DNA of 39,768 nt from Bacteroidales bacterium (GCA_028687995.1 JAQTZA010000021.1:1-39768); one strand, 5' to 3'; positions 26,099 to 35,631 are shown, counted from the first letter of the stretch. Numbers and translations are program-made. The notes: a model not told the origin generated them from the letters alone.

Positions 26099-26989
26099 TT
26101 ATATTGCTTTCGGAACTCGATAAATAATCTCTCCCCAACTGACTGAATAGGCTGCAAAATAGCCACGCACTCCATTTGATATAGAATTGGAAGGAAAAGT
26201 TCGCACCACGTTGGTTCGTATATTGGCTGGCTGACCTCCGAAAAGAGGATTCCTACCCCGATACTCTTCATCCACATCATTAATGAATTTCATATAATCT
26301 TCTGTGATTCCACACATTTCTAAGCCAACTTTATCGCCGTCAACCAGTTTCTCATCTGGTTTTTCAGATCGAAAAAACATAACTGTCTCATTATAAAGAT
26401 AACTGCCATCAAATAAATCATCGTTTGTAATTCCCCACTCATTAATACTATCACTGGTGCAGACATCATTTCGATAAATTCGGGCTAGATAGAAATTCTT
26501 CTCGTTCGGCAAATCTTGCATCGACATTCTCACCTCCCAAATATCCTGACGAAACATACGCCTTTTTTCAACCGAAATTGAATCCATCGGAGCTATGGTA
26601 GGCATGAAACAGCTTGCTGAATAACTCTCTTTCACACCATCTCCATCCACATCTACATTAGAAATAGACAACGTATAAGTATGACCTACGACTCCTGCAA
26701 AATCAGATGCAGTTCGATACGCTCCCGGGGAATTAGGATCTTCAGCGAGTAAAACATTGGTGGTTCCATCAGAAATAGAAACCGCTGCTCCCGAAACCAT
26801 GACAACTGGTTGATTATAAAAATAATCGCCTGTTTTACGAAGATAGATTGTGTGCACCTTCGCTTCGTTGGTGATGGCACCATCTACAACTAGTTGTGGA
26901 GGAATAGTACCCAAATCAAGTTGGATTTCTTCTGTACAAGATGATATAATGAGCACAAAAAGAAGCAATAGTGTATATATTTTGTTCAT
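26099..26989 (-). CDS. DUF4249 lipoprotein, partner of the TonB-dependent receptor
   Basis: This 296-residue lipoprotein has the signal peptide LLLLFVLIISSC (lipidated Cys18). The body starts with EEIQLDLGTIPPQLVVDGAI, and the segment GAAVSISDGTTNVLLAE is typical of DUF4249. DUF4249 proteins are encoded beside TonB-dependent receptors in Bacteroidota and are thought to form a SusD-like surface lid or accessory, without being homologous to SusD. The gene lies only 5 bases after the receptor stop, so they are surely co-transcribed. The substrate is unknown. Confidence 0.87.
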   Translation of the reverse strand: MNKIYTLLLLFVLIISSCTEEIQLDLGTIPPQLVVDGAITNEAKVHTIYLRKTGDYFYNQPVVMVSGAAVSISDGTTNVLLAEDPNSPGAYRTASDFAGVVGHTYTLSISNVDVDGDGVKESYSASCFMPTIAPMDSISVEKRRMFRQDIWEVRMSMQDLPNEKNFYLARIYRNDVCTSDSINEWGITNDDLFDGSYLYNETVMFFRSEKPDEKLVDGDKVGLEMCGITEDYMKFINDVDEEYRGRNPLFGGQPANIRTNVVRTFPSNSISNGVRGYFAAYSVSWGEIIYRVPKAI

Positions 26990-26994
26990 CGCTC

Positions 26995-29319
26995 TTAAAA
27001 TTTAAAATTGTAAGTAATCGAAGGAATAAAGGTAAATAGGTAGGTCATCTCCGCTTTGGTTCGGTTCGGATTATCAGGGTCTCCGACAAAGTTGATTGTC
27101 CACGCATTTTTATGGGCATAGACATTGTAAATTGAGAAATTCCACTCTCCATTCCAACGTCTATTATTTTTCACACTCGGTTTGTAGGTCAAACTTACAT
27201 CCAATCTGTGATAATCAGGCATTCGGTACTCATTACGCTTTGAATAGACCGGCAAAATAACGCCACCTACTTCCATCCGTGCCACAGGGTAAGTAATTGG
27301 CTGACCGGTTGTATAGACAAAATTAGCCCCAAATGAGATTTTTTTGGTCAACTCATAATTTGCAACCACATAAAAAGTGTGCGGTCTATCGTAAGGTGCC
27401 AAATAGGTTTCACCATTATTCACTCCATCAATTTTTCGCTCTGCACGCGAATATGCATAACTGATCCAACCGGTTGCCTTTCCTTCTTTCTTTTGCAGTA
27501 AAAACTCAACACCATACGACTTCGAATTCCCAAATCGAAGCTCTCCTTCTAATTTAGGATTTAAAAGGAGCAGTGGATGATCTTTAAAATCAATCGTATT
27601 GCGCATGTCTTTGTAAAATAGTTCGACAGACGCCTCAACTACATTATTATTGAAGTTACGAAAATAGCCAACCGCATATTGATCGCATGTTTGAGGCTTC
27701 ACGTTCGGTCCAGAGGTAAACCACAAATCAAGTGGAGTTCCTGCGGTTGAGTTAGTCGCCATTTGCAGAAATTGATTGGTTCGAGAGTAATTTGCCTTAA
27801 TCGAAGAGCGTTCATTCAACTGATAATTCATCCCAATTCGAGGCGAAAGCCTATAAAAAGTCTTTATCCACGAGCTTTTACCATAAACGGTGGAATCGAT
27901 TGTATTAAAATTAGCATCGTATCGATAGATAGTGCCGGGTCCAACGTTGGAGAATGCATTAAGTCTTAGTCCTAATTTTAGTGATAAATGACTACTTATT
28001 TTATGATCTCCTTGCACATAAATCGCTTGCTCTATCGCATTATTATCAGGTAGTACGATACCAAAAGATGTAGTTCCACCAGTTGACGATACACTACCGG
28101 GGCTCAAACGATGAATGGTGGATTGGTATCCAAATTTGATTGTATTTTCAGGCGTTGGATAATAGGTGAAGTCGTATTTGAGACCCAAATCGCGCATTTT
28201 ATATTTCCATTCAAAATTGCTTTCTCCCTGAAAACTAGAGCCTAACCCATAATTGTAATCACTATAAAGCAACGTCAGATTACTGAAAACACTTTTATTG
28301 AAAAGGTGATTCCAACGGGTTGTGAATGTACTATTTCCAAAATTAAATCCTGCATTCTGATTTTTAAAGACATCCTGTCCAACATAGGCGGATACAAAAA
28401 GGCGGTTATTATCATTAAAACGGTGATTTATTTTTGCATTCAAATCATAGAAATAGAGTTGATTGTTATTAATTGCCTTATCCGAAGAGAGTTTCAGAAA
28501 CAAATCGGCATACGTTCTTCGAGCTGAAACGATGAAAGACGTTCTATCTTTCCAAATAGGACCTTCGATAGTTAATCGACTAGATATAGTACCTATTCCA
28601 CCACTCCCCTCAATTCGTTTCGAATTTCCATCTTTCATATTGACTTCGAGCAACGACGAAAGTCTTCCATCGTAAACGGCAGGCATATCACCTTTATACA
28701 AGGTTAGGTTCTTGATTGCATCGTTATTAAAAACTGAAAAGAATCCCATTAGATGTGACGCATTATAGACGGTTGCTTCGTCGAGAATAATCAAATTCTG
28801 ATCGATCGCGCCACCTCTGACACTGAAACTTGAAGTTCCTTCTCCAGCAGAAACAACTCCAGGAAGTAATTGAATAGCTTTAAGCAAATCGACTTCGCCC
28901 ATCAATGCTGGAATGCGGCGAATCGCCGTCACCTCGATTTTCTGAGCACTCATCACGTTTCGTGAGATATTGGCATCCTTTCGCTCGGAGGTAATAACTA
29001 CTTCATTCAACTGTTGCACAGCAGGTTTAAGCTCAACATTCATAACAACGTCAGTCTTCAAACTCACTATTTTTGATTGAGTTTGATACCCTAAATAAGA
29101 ATAATCGATGGTATAATTACCTTGTGGAAGATTGAGGGAATAGTAACCGTAAGCATTACTAATAGCGCCAGTTTTCAACTCTTTGACATAGATAGTTACA
29201 CCAATTAATTCTTCGCCATTGGTAATATCTTTCACATAACCACTCAAGTTTGTTTTTGCAATCAATGAGTGTGAAAATCCAATGAAAAACAAATAAATAA
29301 ATATTTTTGAAAATCGCAT
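26995..29319 (-). CDS. TonB-dependent outer-membrane receptor
   Basis: This is a 774-residue outer-membrane transporter. A signal peptide (FFIGFSHSLIAK) precedes a carboxypeptidase-D regulatory-like domain (about 23-110, LSGYVKDITNGEELIGVTIYV), then a plug domain with GEGTSSFSVRGGAIDQNLI. A 22-strand beta barrel follows and ends ITYNFKF, with the terminal Phe recognised by the BAM machinery. It takes up an unknown substrate using TonB energy. The pairing with DUF4249 rather than SusD sets it apart from classic SusCD glycan systems. No regulator, sigma factor or degradative enzyme is adjacent, so the ligand cannot be predicted. Confidence 0.94.
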   Translation of the reverse strand: MRFSKIFIYLFFIGFSHSLIAKTNLSGYVKDITNGEELIGVTIYVKELKTGAISNAYGYYSLNLPQGNYTIDYSYLGYQTQSKIVSLKTDVVMNVELKPAVQQLNEVVITSERKDANISRNVMSAQKIEVTAIRRIPALMGEVDLLKAIQLLPGVVSAGEGTSSFSVRGGAIDQNLIILDEATVYNASHLMGFFSVFNNDAIKNLTLYKGDMPAVYDGRLSSLLEVNMKDGNSKRIEGSGGIGTISSRLTIEGPIWKDRTSFIVSARRTYADLFLKLSSDKAINNNQLYFYDLNAKINHRFNDNNRLFVSAYVGQDVFKNQNAGFNFGNSTFTTRWNHLFNKSVFSNLTLLYSDYNYGLGSSFQGESNFEWKYKMRDLGLKYDFTYYPTPENTIKFGYQSTIHRLSPGSVSSTGGTTSFGIVLPDNNAIEQAIYVQGDHKISSHLSLKLGLRLNAFSNVGPGTIYRYDANFNTIDSTVYGKSSWIKTFYRLSPRIGMNYQLNERSSIKANYSRTNQFLQMATNSTAGTPLDLWFTSGPNVKPQTCDQYAVGYFRNFNNNVVEASVELFYKDMRNTIDFKDHPLLLLNPKLEGELRFGNSKSYGVEFLLQKKEGKATGWISYAYSRAERKIDGVNNGETYLAPYDRPHTFYVVANYELTKKISFGANFVYTTGQPITYPVARMEVGGVILPVYSKRNEYRMPDYHRLDVSLTYKPSVKNNRRWNGEWNFSIYNVYAHKNAWTINFVGDPDNPNRTKAEMTYLFTFIPSITYNFKF

Positions 29320-29455
29320 ACAAATCTCTTATTTCAGAATGAAATGCAAAGATGCAAAAAAAGAAATTTCAAAGATGTGTCGTTTAGATTATATAAGGTT
29401 TTTTATCATTGAAAAAATAGTGATAAACTAAAATGCGGAGGGATGGCTGTAAATT

Positions 29456-29492
29456 AAAAAGAGGATGCGTTCTTAGAACACATCCTCTTTAA
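29456..29492 (-). terminator. Terminator of the small lipoprotein gene
   Basis: AAAGAGGATG (29458-29467) pairs with CATCCTCTTT (29481-29490), with an inner GTTC/GAAC stem. It lies just past the stop at 29514. Confidence 0.85.
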
Positions 29493-29513
29493 TGCTTTTT
29501 TTGCTTCTACTAA

Positions 29514-29678
29514 TTACATAGCAGCTGCAGTGTCAGCAGCAGCTGAATCTACAACAACAGTTGTATCAACTACAACAGTTGAATCTACAGCAGGAGTAGC
29601 TTCTTCAGTAGCTTTGCTTCCGCAAGATGCGAAAGAAACAGCAGCAACAACAGCAAAGAACAATACTAACTTTTTCAT
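29514..29678 (-). CDS. Small alanine/valine/aspartate-rich lipoprotein
   Basis: This 54-residue lipoprotein has a signal peptide ending SFASC (Cys19). The mature part is about 36 residues of low complexity made of T, V, D and A (VDSTVVVDTTVVVDSAAAD). Similar tiny lipoproteins are common in Bacteroidota, with no known function. The ATG at 29678 is the right start; the frame runs on upstream into the leader. A full promoter and a strong terminator suggest it is well expressed. Confidence 0.75.
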   Translation of the reverse strand: MKKLVLFFAVVAAVSFASCGSKATEEATPAVDSTVVVDTTVVVDSAAADTAAAM

Positions 29679-29732
29679 TTCTTTAATTTTTTGATAGTAA
29701 AACAATTAATTGTTTGTTTAATTAAAACGATG

Positions 29733-29765
29733 CAAAGTTATGGATAAAATAAATATGTTGTACAA
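29733..29765 (-). promoter_or_regulatory. Promoter of the small lipoprotein gene
   Basis: On the minus strand, TAACTTTG (29733-29740) is a -7 match, with TTG (29763-29765) 22 bases upstream as the -33. The -33 lies within a palindromic TTGTACAA site. Confidence 0.6.
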
Positions 29766-29808
29766 CTTTTTTATGTTTTTTTTTACAAAAAGATATCAAG
29801 TTGTACAA
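29758..29808. promoter_or_regulatory. Paired TTGTACAA palindromes, operator-like
   Basis: The perfect 8-base palindrome TTGTACAA occurs at 29758-29765 and 29801-29808. The copies extend as an inverted repeat (TTGTACAACT and AGTTGTACAA). The 43-base spacing is about four helical turns. One copy overlaps the -33 of the small lipoprotein promoter, so a repressor site is possible. A stem-loop is the alternative reading. Confidence 0.4.
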
Positions 29809-29850
29809 TAATCTGATTTCCAGCAATTTAATATATAATTAAATTAACAA

Positions 29851-31518
29851 TCAATGTGTTATTTGGCTATACAAAAAACGCTTAATGCTTCTTTTTGGCG
29901 TTTTCTCAAATTCAGTTGGATATAATTGAATGGAGGATACACTCTCGTACGGGGCAACTATCTTATTGAGTGTGGTTCTATTCTCTTCCATCATGGTAGG
30001 CAAATCTGCCATATCAACACCCATCGAGTCTAATGTTTCGTAGTCTGGATAGACCAATGCAACCAATTTTCCATTCTTTTCTATGATCAGGCTCTCCATG
30101 ACGCAAGGCAGATTATTCAATTTTGCCTCAATTTCCTCCGGATAAATATTTTGTCCACTAGCGCCAAGTATCATCGACTTGCTTCTTCCTCTGATAAAGA
30201 TGTGATTATCTTCATTGATTGTGCCCATATCACCCGTGTGGAGCCAACCTTCATCATCGAGCACCGCTTTAGTCGCCTCTTCATTTTTGTAATAGCCCAC
30301 CATCACATGCTCTCCTCTTACCAATATTTCTCCAGGAATATTAAATGGATCTTCCGATTCTATTCGTACTTCCATTCCTTTCAAAATCTGACCGGCGGAT
30401 TGTACAATAAATTGTGGATGTGCAGTAAAGCTAATTAGCGGACCACACTCAGTCATACCGTAACCAATGCTAAAAGGGAATTTGATTTTTTTCAGAAACT
30501 CCTCTACCTCTTTATTTAAAGGGGCTCCACCAATAACGATTTGCGAAAACTCTCCGCCAAACGCCTCCACAAGTGTATTCCTAATTTTTGAATATATTTT
30601 TCCCTCCACAAATGGAATGCTCAAAGCCCATCGAATGGATGTTTTGCTTAATTTGGGTACAATTTGTTTGCGGTAAATTTTTTCCAAGATAAGGGGCACA
30701 CTGCAAATCAAGCTCGGTTTCACTTCTTCAAAAGCTTTCAGTAAAATTTTTGGAGAAGGAATTTTGCCTAATAGATGAATATGCGAGCCCGCAGCCATGG
30801 GCGTCAAGAAATCGAAAGAGCAACCATAAGCATGTGCTAAAGGCAAGAAGGAGACACAACGGCTACCACGAAAATGGAGTTTGGTATCGACTCCAAAAGT
30901 CACATTACCAGCTAAATTGTTACCAGTCAGCATTACACCCTTACTGAATCCAGTGGTTCCTGATGTATAATTGATAAGAATAATCTCCTTGTTTGGAACT
31001 TCTTGAAATTTGACGTGCTCCTTTTTGTATCCTTCGGGGTATAGCTTATTGAATTGAGAATCTAGCGTTTTCATAAATTCTCGAATATTCTCTCCATCTC
31101 GTTGATGGAGGCATCGAAAATCGGTCAACGAAAAGACAATTCGAATATGTTCCAACTTATCTTCTTCGAGGTTCTCCCAAATTTGATCGCTGGCAAACAA
31201 CAACACCGAATCGGAATGATTGACAATGTGGTGCATGTCGTTGGGATTAAACTCTTGCAAAATGGGTACAATTACAGCACCATACGTCACCACAGACATA
31301 TATGCAATGCACCATTTTGTATTATTTTTCCCAATTAAGGAAATTTTATCACCTTTTCTTACTCCTAACTTCTTGAAAACAATATGAATACGAGCGATTT
31401 GCTCTGCGACCTCTCCATAGGTAAAGGTGTCGGTTTCAGAATAGTCTGTTAACGCATTTAGCTCCCAATTTTCCTTGAAACTGGTTTCATACAACTGCAC
31501 AAAATTCCTGTCTATCAT
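29851..31518 (-). CDS. AMP-forming acyl-CoA synthetase/ligase
   Basis: This 555-residue ANL-superfamily enzyme has the P-loop YTSGTTGFSKG (184-194), the A5 motif IGYGMTECGPLISF, the hinge motif WLHTGDMGTINEDNHIFIRGR, and a final lysine-containing segment EKTPKRSIKR (A10). It is shorter than the ligase at 2815-4707 and clearly a different paralogue. It probably activates a fatty or other carboxylic acid as acyl-CoA, or loads a carrier protein. The gene stands alone with its own promoter, so no pathway is suggested by neighbours. Confidence 0.9.
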   Translation of the reverse strand: MIDRNFVQLYETSFKENWELNALTDYSETDTFTYGEVAEQIARIHIVFKKLGVRKGDKISLIGKNNTKWCIAYMSVVTYGAVIVPILQEFNPNDMHHIVNHSDSVLLFASDQIWENLEEDKLEHIRIVFSLTDFRCLHQRDGENIREFMKTLDSQFNKLYPEGYKKEHVKFQEVPNKEIILINYTSGTTGFSKGVMLTGNNLAGNVTFGVDTKLHFRGSRCVSFLPLAHAYGCSFDFLTPMAAGSHIHLLGKIPSPKILLKAFEEVKPSLICSVPLILEKIYRKQIVPKLSKTSIRWALSIPFVEGKIYSKIRNTLVEAFGGEFSQIVIGGAPLNKEVEEFLKKIKFPFSIGYGMTECGPLISFTAHPQFIVQSAGQILKGMEVRIESEDPFNIPGEILVRGEHVMVGYYKNEEATKAVLDDEGWLHTGDMGTINEDNHIFIRGRSKSMILGASGQNIYPEEIEAKLNNLPCVMESLIIEKNGKLVALVYPDYETLDSMGVDMADLPTMMEENRTTLNKIVAPYESVSSIQLYPTEFEKTPKRSIKRFLYSQITH

Positions 31519-31541
31519 TGCACACTTTCTTTAAATCTGTG

Positions 31542-31570
31542 CAAAAATAGAACAAATTTCGACTTTACAA
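31542..31570 (-). promoter_or_regulatory. Promoter of the 29851-31518 ligase gene
   Basis: On the minus strand, TATTTTTG (31542-31549) is a -7 match, with TTG at 31568-31570 after an 18-base spacer. Confidence 0.6.
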
Positions 31571-31672
31571 CACAAAATAGGTCTTTTATTCTTTTTTAAC
31601 CCGAATAAATTTACCACACAACGCAAACCTTTTTACAATCATAAAAGCAGTACATCCATCCATTCGATATTA

Positions 31673-31704
31673 TTTGTTCAATCCGAAAAAAAGAGAGATA
31701 TTTG
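31673..31704 (+). promoter_or_regulatory. Promoter of the GHL10 gene
   Basis: TTTG (31673-31676), a 20-base spacer, then GATATTTG (31697-31704), which misses the -7 consensus by one base. The start codon is 33 bases further on. Confidence 0.5.
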
Positions 31705-31736
31705 CAATCCTGTAGTCAAAATCAATCATTTTATTT

Positions 31737-33242
31737 ATGAAAAAATCACTGTTTTTCGCACTTTCGCTATTGTTCGTTATCAATATTCAGGCCGCCAAGC
31801 GAGAATTCCGTGGAGTGTGGATACATACCGTACAACAATCACAATACAAAACAATGAATGCTGGAGAAATGCAAGCCTATTTCATTGATATGCTAGACCA
31901 GTTTCAACAATGCGGCATCAATGCGTTAATATTTCAAGTGCGCCCTCAAGCTGATGCATTTTACAAATCAGATTTGGAGCCATGGAGTCGTTTTCTGACT
32001 GGCGAACAAGGTCTTGCTCCTGCCACGAATTGGGATCCAATGGCATTTCTAATCCAGGAATGTCACAAACGCAACATGGAATTTCATGCGTGGCTCAACC
32101 CTTACCGGGTGACCAGCAACGAGAATGAGAAATTATCCGAAAATCACATCTATTGGAAACATCCTGAGTGGTTTGTAAAATATGGTAAACAAATCTATTT
32201 TGATCCTGGAGTGCCCGAATGTCGCCGTTTTATCGAAAAAGTAGTAAAAGATATTGTGACTAGATATGATGTGGATGCCATTCACATGGATGACTATTTT
32301 TACCCCTACCCGATTGCAGGTGAAGAGTTTCCCGACAAAGAGAGTTTCAATAATTATGCACTTGGACAAGGATTTTCATCAAATCAAAAAGCAGATTGGC
32401 GAAGAAACAACGTTAATCTCCTCATCAACGAACTGAAAGAGACAATCTATACAACCAAACCTTGGGTAAGATTAGGCATCAGTCCATTTGGAATCTATAG
32501 AAATAAATCTAAAACACCGGATGGATCAGGCAGCGAGACAAACGGGCTTCAAAACTACGACGAACTATATGCCGATGTCGTTCTTTGGTCTAAAAAAAGC
32601 TGGATAGACTACGTAATGCCTCAACTCTATTGGGAAATTGGGCACAAAGCGGCCGACTACACCACACTCGTAAAATGGTGGAGCGAACACACCAACACGG
32701 ATCATCTCTACATTGGACAAAGCGTAGTGCGCTCTATGCAAGCAATCGACGTAAAAACAGGTAGTAAGAATCAGCTCACAACAAAATTAAAACAAGCTGC
32801 TGCTTCAAACAAAATTCAGGGGAATTGCTGGTGGAACGGATACGATATTCTTCGCAATGAAGGTGGAATCAAAGACAGTCTCCGCAACAACTACTATCGA
32901 TATCCAGCATTGGTGCCTGCCTACACCAATATGGATGGCTTTCCTCCGTTGGTTTTGAAAAAACTTTGGGCGGAATGGACTCCAAACGGCTACTTTCTCT
33001 TTTGGCAACCCAAACAGGACAAAGATTCGCTCAATGTACCCAACCGATTCTGCATCTACCGTTTCAAATCGGGAGAGAAATACGATTTGAATAATCCAGC
33101 TAATATTATTAAAATCACTACCGAAACTTCGTATCAATTGCCTTACGACAAAGGAAATGTGAAATATACCTACGCTGTAACTGCGCTGGATAGATACAAT
33201 TACGAAAGCAAAAAGGCGAAAAAGAAATCGGTGAAATTGTAA
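31737..33242 (+). CDS. GHL10-type glycoside hydrolase-like exported protein (YngK type)
   Basis: This 501-residue exported protein has a signal peptide ending near INIQAA, with no lipobox. A (beta/alpha)8 GHL10 domain (Pfam PF02638, formerly DUF187) spans about 22-350. Its landmarks are REFRGVWIHTV, GINALIFQVRPQADAFY, EFHAWLNPYRVT, DVDAIHMDDYFYPYP and DYVMPQLYWEIGH. The Asp-rich DAIHMDDYFYP strand probably holds acidic catalytic residues. A C-terminal fibronectin-like module (about 410-500) follows. Family members act on cell-surface glycans, possibly peptidoglycan, but the substrate is unproven. Confidence 0.88.
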   Translation: MKKSLFFALSLLFVINIQAAKREFRGVWIHTVQQSQYKTMNAGEMQAYFIDMLDQFQQCGINALIFQVRPQADAFYKSDLEPWSRFLTGEQGLAPATNWDPMAFLIQECHKRNMEFHAWLNPYRVTSNENEKLSENHIYWKHPEWFVKYGKQIYFDPGVPECRRFIEKVVKDIVTRYDVDAIHMDDYFYPYPIAGEEFPDKESFNNYALGQGFSSNQKADWRRNNVNLLINELKETIYTTKPWVRLGISPFGIYRNKSKTPDGSGSETNGLQNYDELYADVVLWSKKSWIDYVMPQLYWEIGHKAADYTTLVKWWSEHTNTDHLYIGQSVVRSMQAIDVKTGSKNQLTTKLKQAAASNKIQGNCWWNGYDILRNEGGIKDSLRNNYYRYPALVPAYTNMDGFPPLVLKKLWAEWTPNGYFLFWQPKQDKDSLNVPNRFCIYRFKSGEKYDLNNPANIIKITTETSYQLPYDKGNVKYTYAVTALDRYNYESKKAKKKSVKL

Positions 33243-33325
33243 TTGAACCAATAGAATCATCTATCAAAACATTCAAAACAACGTTAAGTTTTAACACGAG
33301 AAGGAGTTGATTGGCGAATTATCGC

Positions 33326-33333
33326 TATTTTTG
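33326..33333 (+). promoter_or_regulatory. -7 box of the mtaB operon
   Basis: TATTTTTG matches TAnnTTTG, 18 bases before the mtaB ATG. A TTG at 33307-33309 could serve as -33 with a 16-base spacer. Confidence 0.55.
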
Positions 33334-33351
33334 CAACTCATATTTAGATAG

Positions 33352-34677
33352 ATGATAGATAATACACAATTCGAACATAAAACTGCAGCCTACTTAACTC
33401 TTGGCTGTAAACTCAATTTCGCAGAAACATCCACCATTGGCAAGCAGCTCGAAGAGCATGGCATTCGTCATGCCCGCAAAGGTGAAGCAGCCGATATTTG
33501 TGTGGTAAACACCTGTACCGTAACCGAATTGGCTGACAAAAAATGTCGCCAAGCCATCCGTAAACTTATCAAAGAAAATCCAGGCGCTTTTGTAGTTGTC
33601 ACTGGCTGTTATGCTCAGTTGAAACCCGAAGAGGTAGCCAACATTCCCGATGTGGATTTGGTATTGGGATCGAATCAGAAGATGGAAATCCCTGCTCATC
33701 TAGGTGATTTAAAGAAAAAAGACAGAGGCGAAAAAGGTGAAATCAGACAATCATCGAAATTAGATCTCAAGAACTTCGTCCCCTCTTGTTCGAGCGACGA
33801 CCGCACCCGCCATTTTCTGAAAGTGCAAGATGGTTGCGACTATTTTTGCACCTATTGCACCATACCGAATGCGCGCGGAAGAAGTCGCAGTGGCACGGTA
33901 GATCAAATTGTGAAACAAGCCGAAAAGGTAGTCGCCGACGGAGGCAAGGAGATTGTATTGACAGGAGTGAACATTGGTGATTTTGGCAAAAACACGGATG
34001 AAACCTTTTTTGATTTGGTCAAAAGACTTGATGAAGTAGAAGGCATTGATCGCTTTCGCATCTCCTCAATAGAACCCAATTTACTCACCGAAGAGATCAT
34101 TCGCTTTGTAGCATCTTCCAAACGCATTGCGCCACATTTTCACATACCCCTACAATCGGGAAGTGATGAGGTGTTAACGTTGATGCGCCGCCACTACGAC
34201 ACCAAACATTTCGCCCACAAAGTTCAAATAATCAAAGAGTTGATGCCCGATGCTTTTATTGGTGTGGATGTGATTGTGGGTGTTCGTGGGGAATTGGAAG
34301 AGTATTTCGAGGATGCATACCGATTTATCGAAACGCTCGACTTTTCGCAGCTACACGTTTTCACCTATTCTGAACGAGCCAATACGCAAGCATTGAAGAT
34401 TGAGCATACCGTTCATCCAAAAGAGAAACAAGCTCGCAGCAAACGATTGCTTGATCTGTCGGAAGCAAAACTGTTGAAATTCTACGAGAATCATTTGGGA
34501 GAAACGCGCAAAGTGCTGTTTGAGCATACGCTGCGAGATGGCCTGATGAACGGTTTTACTGAAAACTACATCAAAGTGCAGCTTCCTTATCAAGAGGAAT
34601 TGGTAAACACAACGGTAGATGTCCTCCTTTGTGAACTGAATGCAGACAAATCGGCTGTAATTGGCAAATTAGCATAA
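33352..34677 (+). CDS. mtaB: tRNA (t6A37) C2-methylthiotransferase MtaB
   Basis: This 441-residue radical-SAM enzyme adds a methylthio group to t6A at position 37 of tRNAs, giving ms2t6A. The N-terminal UPF0004 domain has three cluster cysteines: Cys19 (TLGCKLN), Cys55 (VVNTCTVT) and Cys86 (TGCYAQ). The radical-SAM triad CDYFCTYC supplies Cys162, Cys166 and Cys169. A C-terminal TRAM-like region binds tRNA. The TLGCKLNFAET start and overall length point to MtaB rather than MiaB or RimO. It heads a run with lpxL, a GT2 gene and a DUF3256 gene, with gaps of 36, 46 and 32 bases. Confidence 0.95.
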   Translation: MIDNTQFEHKTAAYLTLGCKLNFAETSTIGKQLEEHGIRHARKGEAADICVVNTCTVTELADKKCRQAIRKLIKENPGAFVVVTGCYAQLKPEEVANIPDVDLVLGSNQKMEIPAHLGDLKKKDRGEKGEIRQSSKLDLKNFVPSCSSDDRTRHFLKVQDGCDYFCTYCTIPNARGRSRSGTVDQIVKQAEKVVADGGKEIVLTGVNIGDFGKNTDETFFDLVKRLDEVEGIDRFRISSIEPNLLTEEIIRFVASSKRIAPHFHIPLQSGSDEVLTLMRRHYDTKHFAHKVQIIKELMPDAFIGVDVIVGVRGELEEYFEDAYRFIETLDFSQLHVFTYSERANTQALKIEHTVHPKEKQARSKRLLDLSEAKLLKFYENHLGETRKVLFEHTLRDGLMNGFTENYIKVQLPYQEELVNTTVDVLLCELNADKSAVIGKLA

Positions 34678-34713
34678 AAAGCAGACTAAAAAACGTAGCA
34701 AATTAGTTGTAAA

Positions 34714-35592
34714 ATGATAAAGGATCTGAAATATTGGTTGATTTATAGCATCATGGTGTTGCCGGCACTGCTGCCCATGCGTGTATTGTTTCTTTTTTCA
34801 GATTTACTCTATCCGTTAGTCTATCATGTGGTTGGCTACCGAAAGAAGGTTGTTCGTAGAAATTTAGTCAATTCATTTCCCGAGAAAAGCATACAAGAGA
34901 TTATCGCCATTGAAAAAAAATTCTACCGTCACTTTTGCGATTTCTTAGTCGAAAGCATCAAGCAAGCGCACATTTCGAAAGAAGAAATACTGATGCGGAC
35001 GGAGCTTAAAAATCCAGAGTTTTTGGACAAATGGAAAGAGAATGGTCGTTCCATCATCCTGATGACCGGACATTATGCCAATTGGGAATGGTTTGCGTCG
35101 CTGAATTATCGAATTGCGCCCATTCGTCTCGCAGGCATTTACCGCCAACTCAAAAATGCAGAAATGGAGCGTTTTTTCCTCAACATTCGCAAAAGTTACG
35201 GAGCCATACCGATTGAAAAAGAGAAAACATTGCGCGAATTAATCAAGCTTCGAAAAGAAAAAGTTCAGATTATGGTGGCATTCGTTTCGGATCAAACGCC
35301 ATCCTACCACAACATCCACTATTGGTCGAATTTTCTGAATCAAGAAACTGCTATGTTTAGTGGTGCAGAGAGAATTGCCAAAATGGTCGATTATGACGTG
35401 GTTTATATGGATGTGACACGAGTAGCTCGTGGGAAATATATGGCTGAGTTTAAACTCATTTCAGAAAATCCGAAAGAGACACCCGAATTCGAAATCACCG
35501 AAAAATATACCCGAATGATGGAGGAAACCATCATCAGAGAACCACAATATTGGTTGTGGACACACAAACGGTGGAAACACAAGAGAAAGTAA
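34714..35592 (+). CDS. LpxL/HtrB-type lipid A acyltransferase
   Basis: This 292-residue membrane-anchored acyltransferase has one N-terminal hydrophobic segment (YWLIYSIMVLPALLP). The catalytic HX4E motif is His120-Tyr-Ala-Asn-Trp-Glu125 in GHYANWEW, and the conserved block VSDQTP follows. The family adds a secondary acyl chain to lipid A at the inner-membrane face. Bacteroidota lipid A is often penta-acylated by a single such enzyme; whether this is that enzyme is inference. The C-terminal YWLWTHKRWK is typical of the family. It probably shares a transcript with mtaB. Confidence 0.92.
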   Translation: MIKDLKYWLIYSIMVLPALLPMRVLFLFSDLLYPLVYHVVGYRKKVVRRNLVNSFPEKSIQEIIAIEKKFYRHFCDFLVESIKQAHISKEEILMRTELKNPEFLDKWKENGRSIILMTGHYANWEWFASLNYRIAPIRLAGIYRQLKNAEMERFFLNIRKSYGAIPIEKEKTLRELIKLRKEKVQIMVAFVSDQTPSYHNIHYWSNFLNQETAMFSGAERIAKMVDYDVVYMDVTRVARGKYMAEFKLISENPKETPEFEITEKYTRMMEETIIREPQYWLWTHKRWKHKRK

Positions 35593-35607
35593 GAGTTATA
35601 ACCTCAA

Positions 35608-35631
35608 TTACTCAGTTACTCAGTTACTCAA
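35608..35631. repeat. Octanucleotide tandem repeat before the GT2 gene
   Basis: TTACTCAG occurs twice in a row (35608-35623), followed by TTACTCAA. The tract ends 7 bases before the GT2 start codon, where a ribosome-binding region would lie. Confidence 0.75.
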
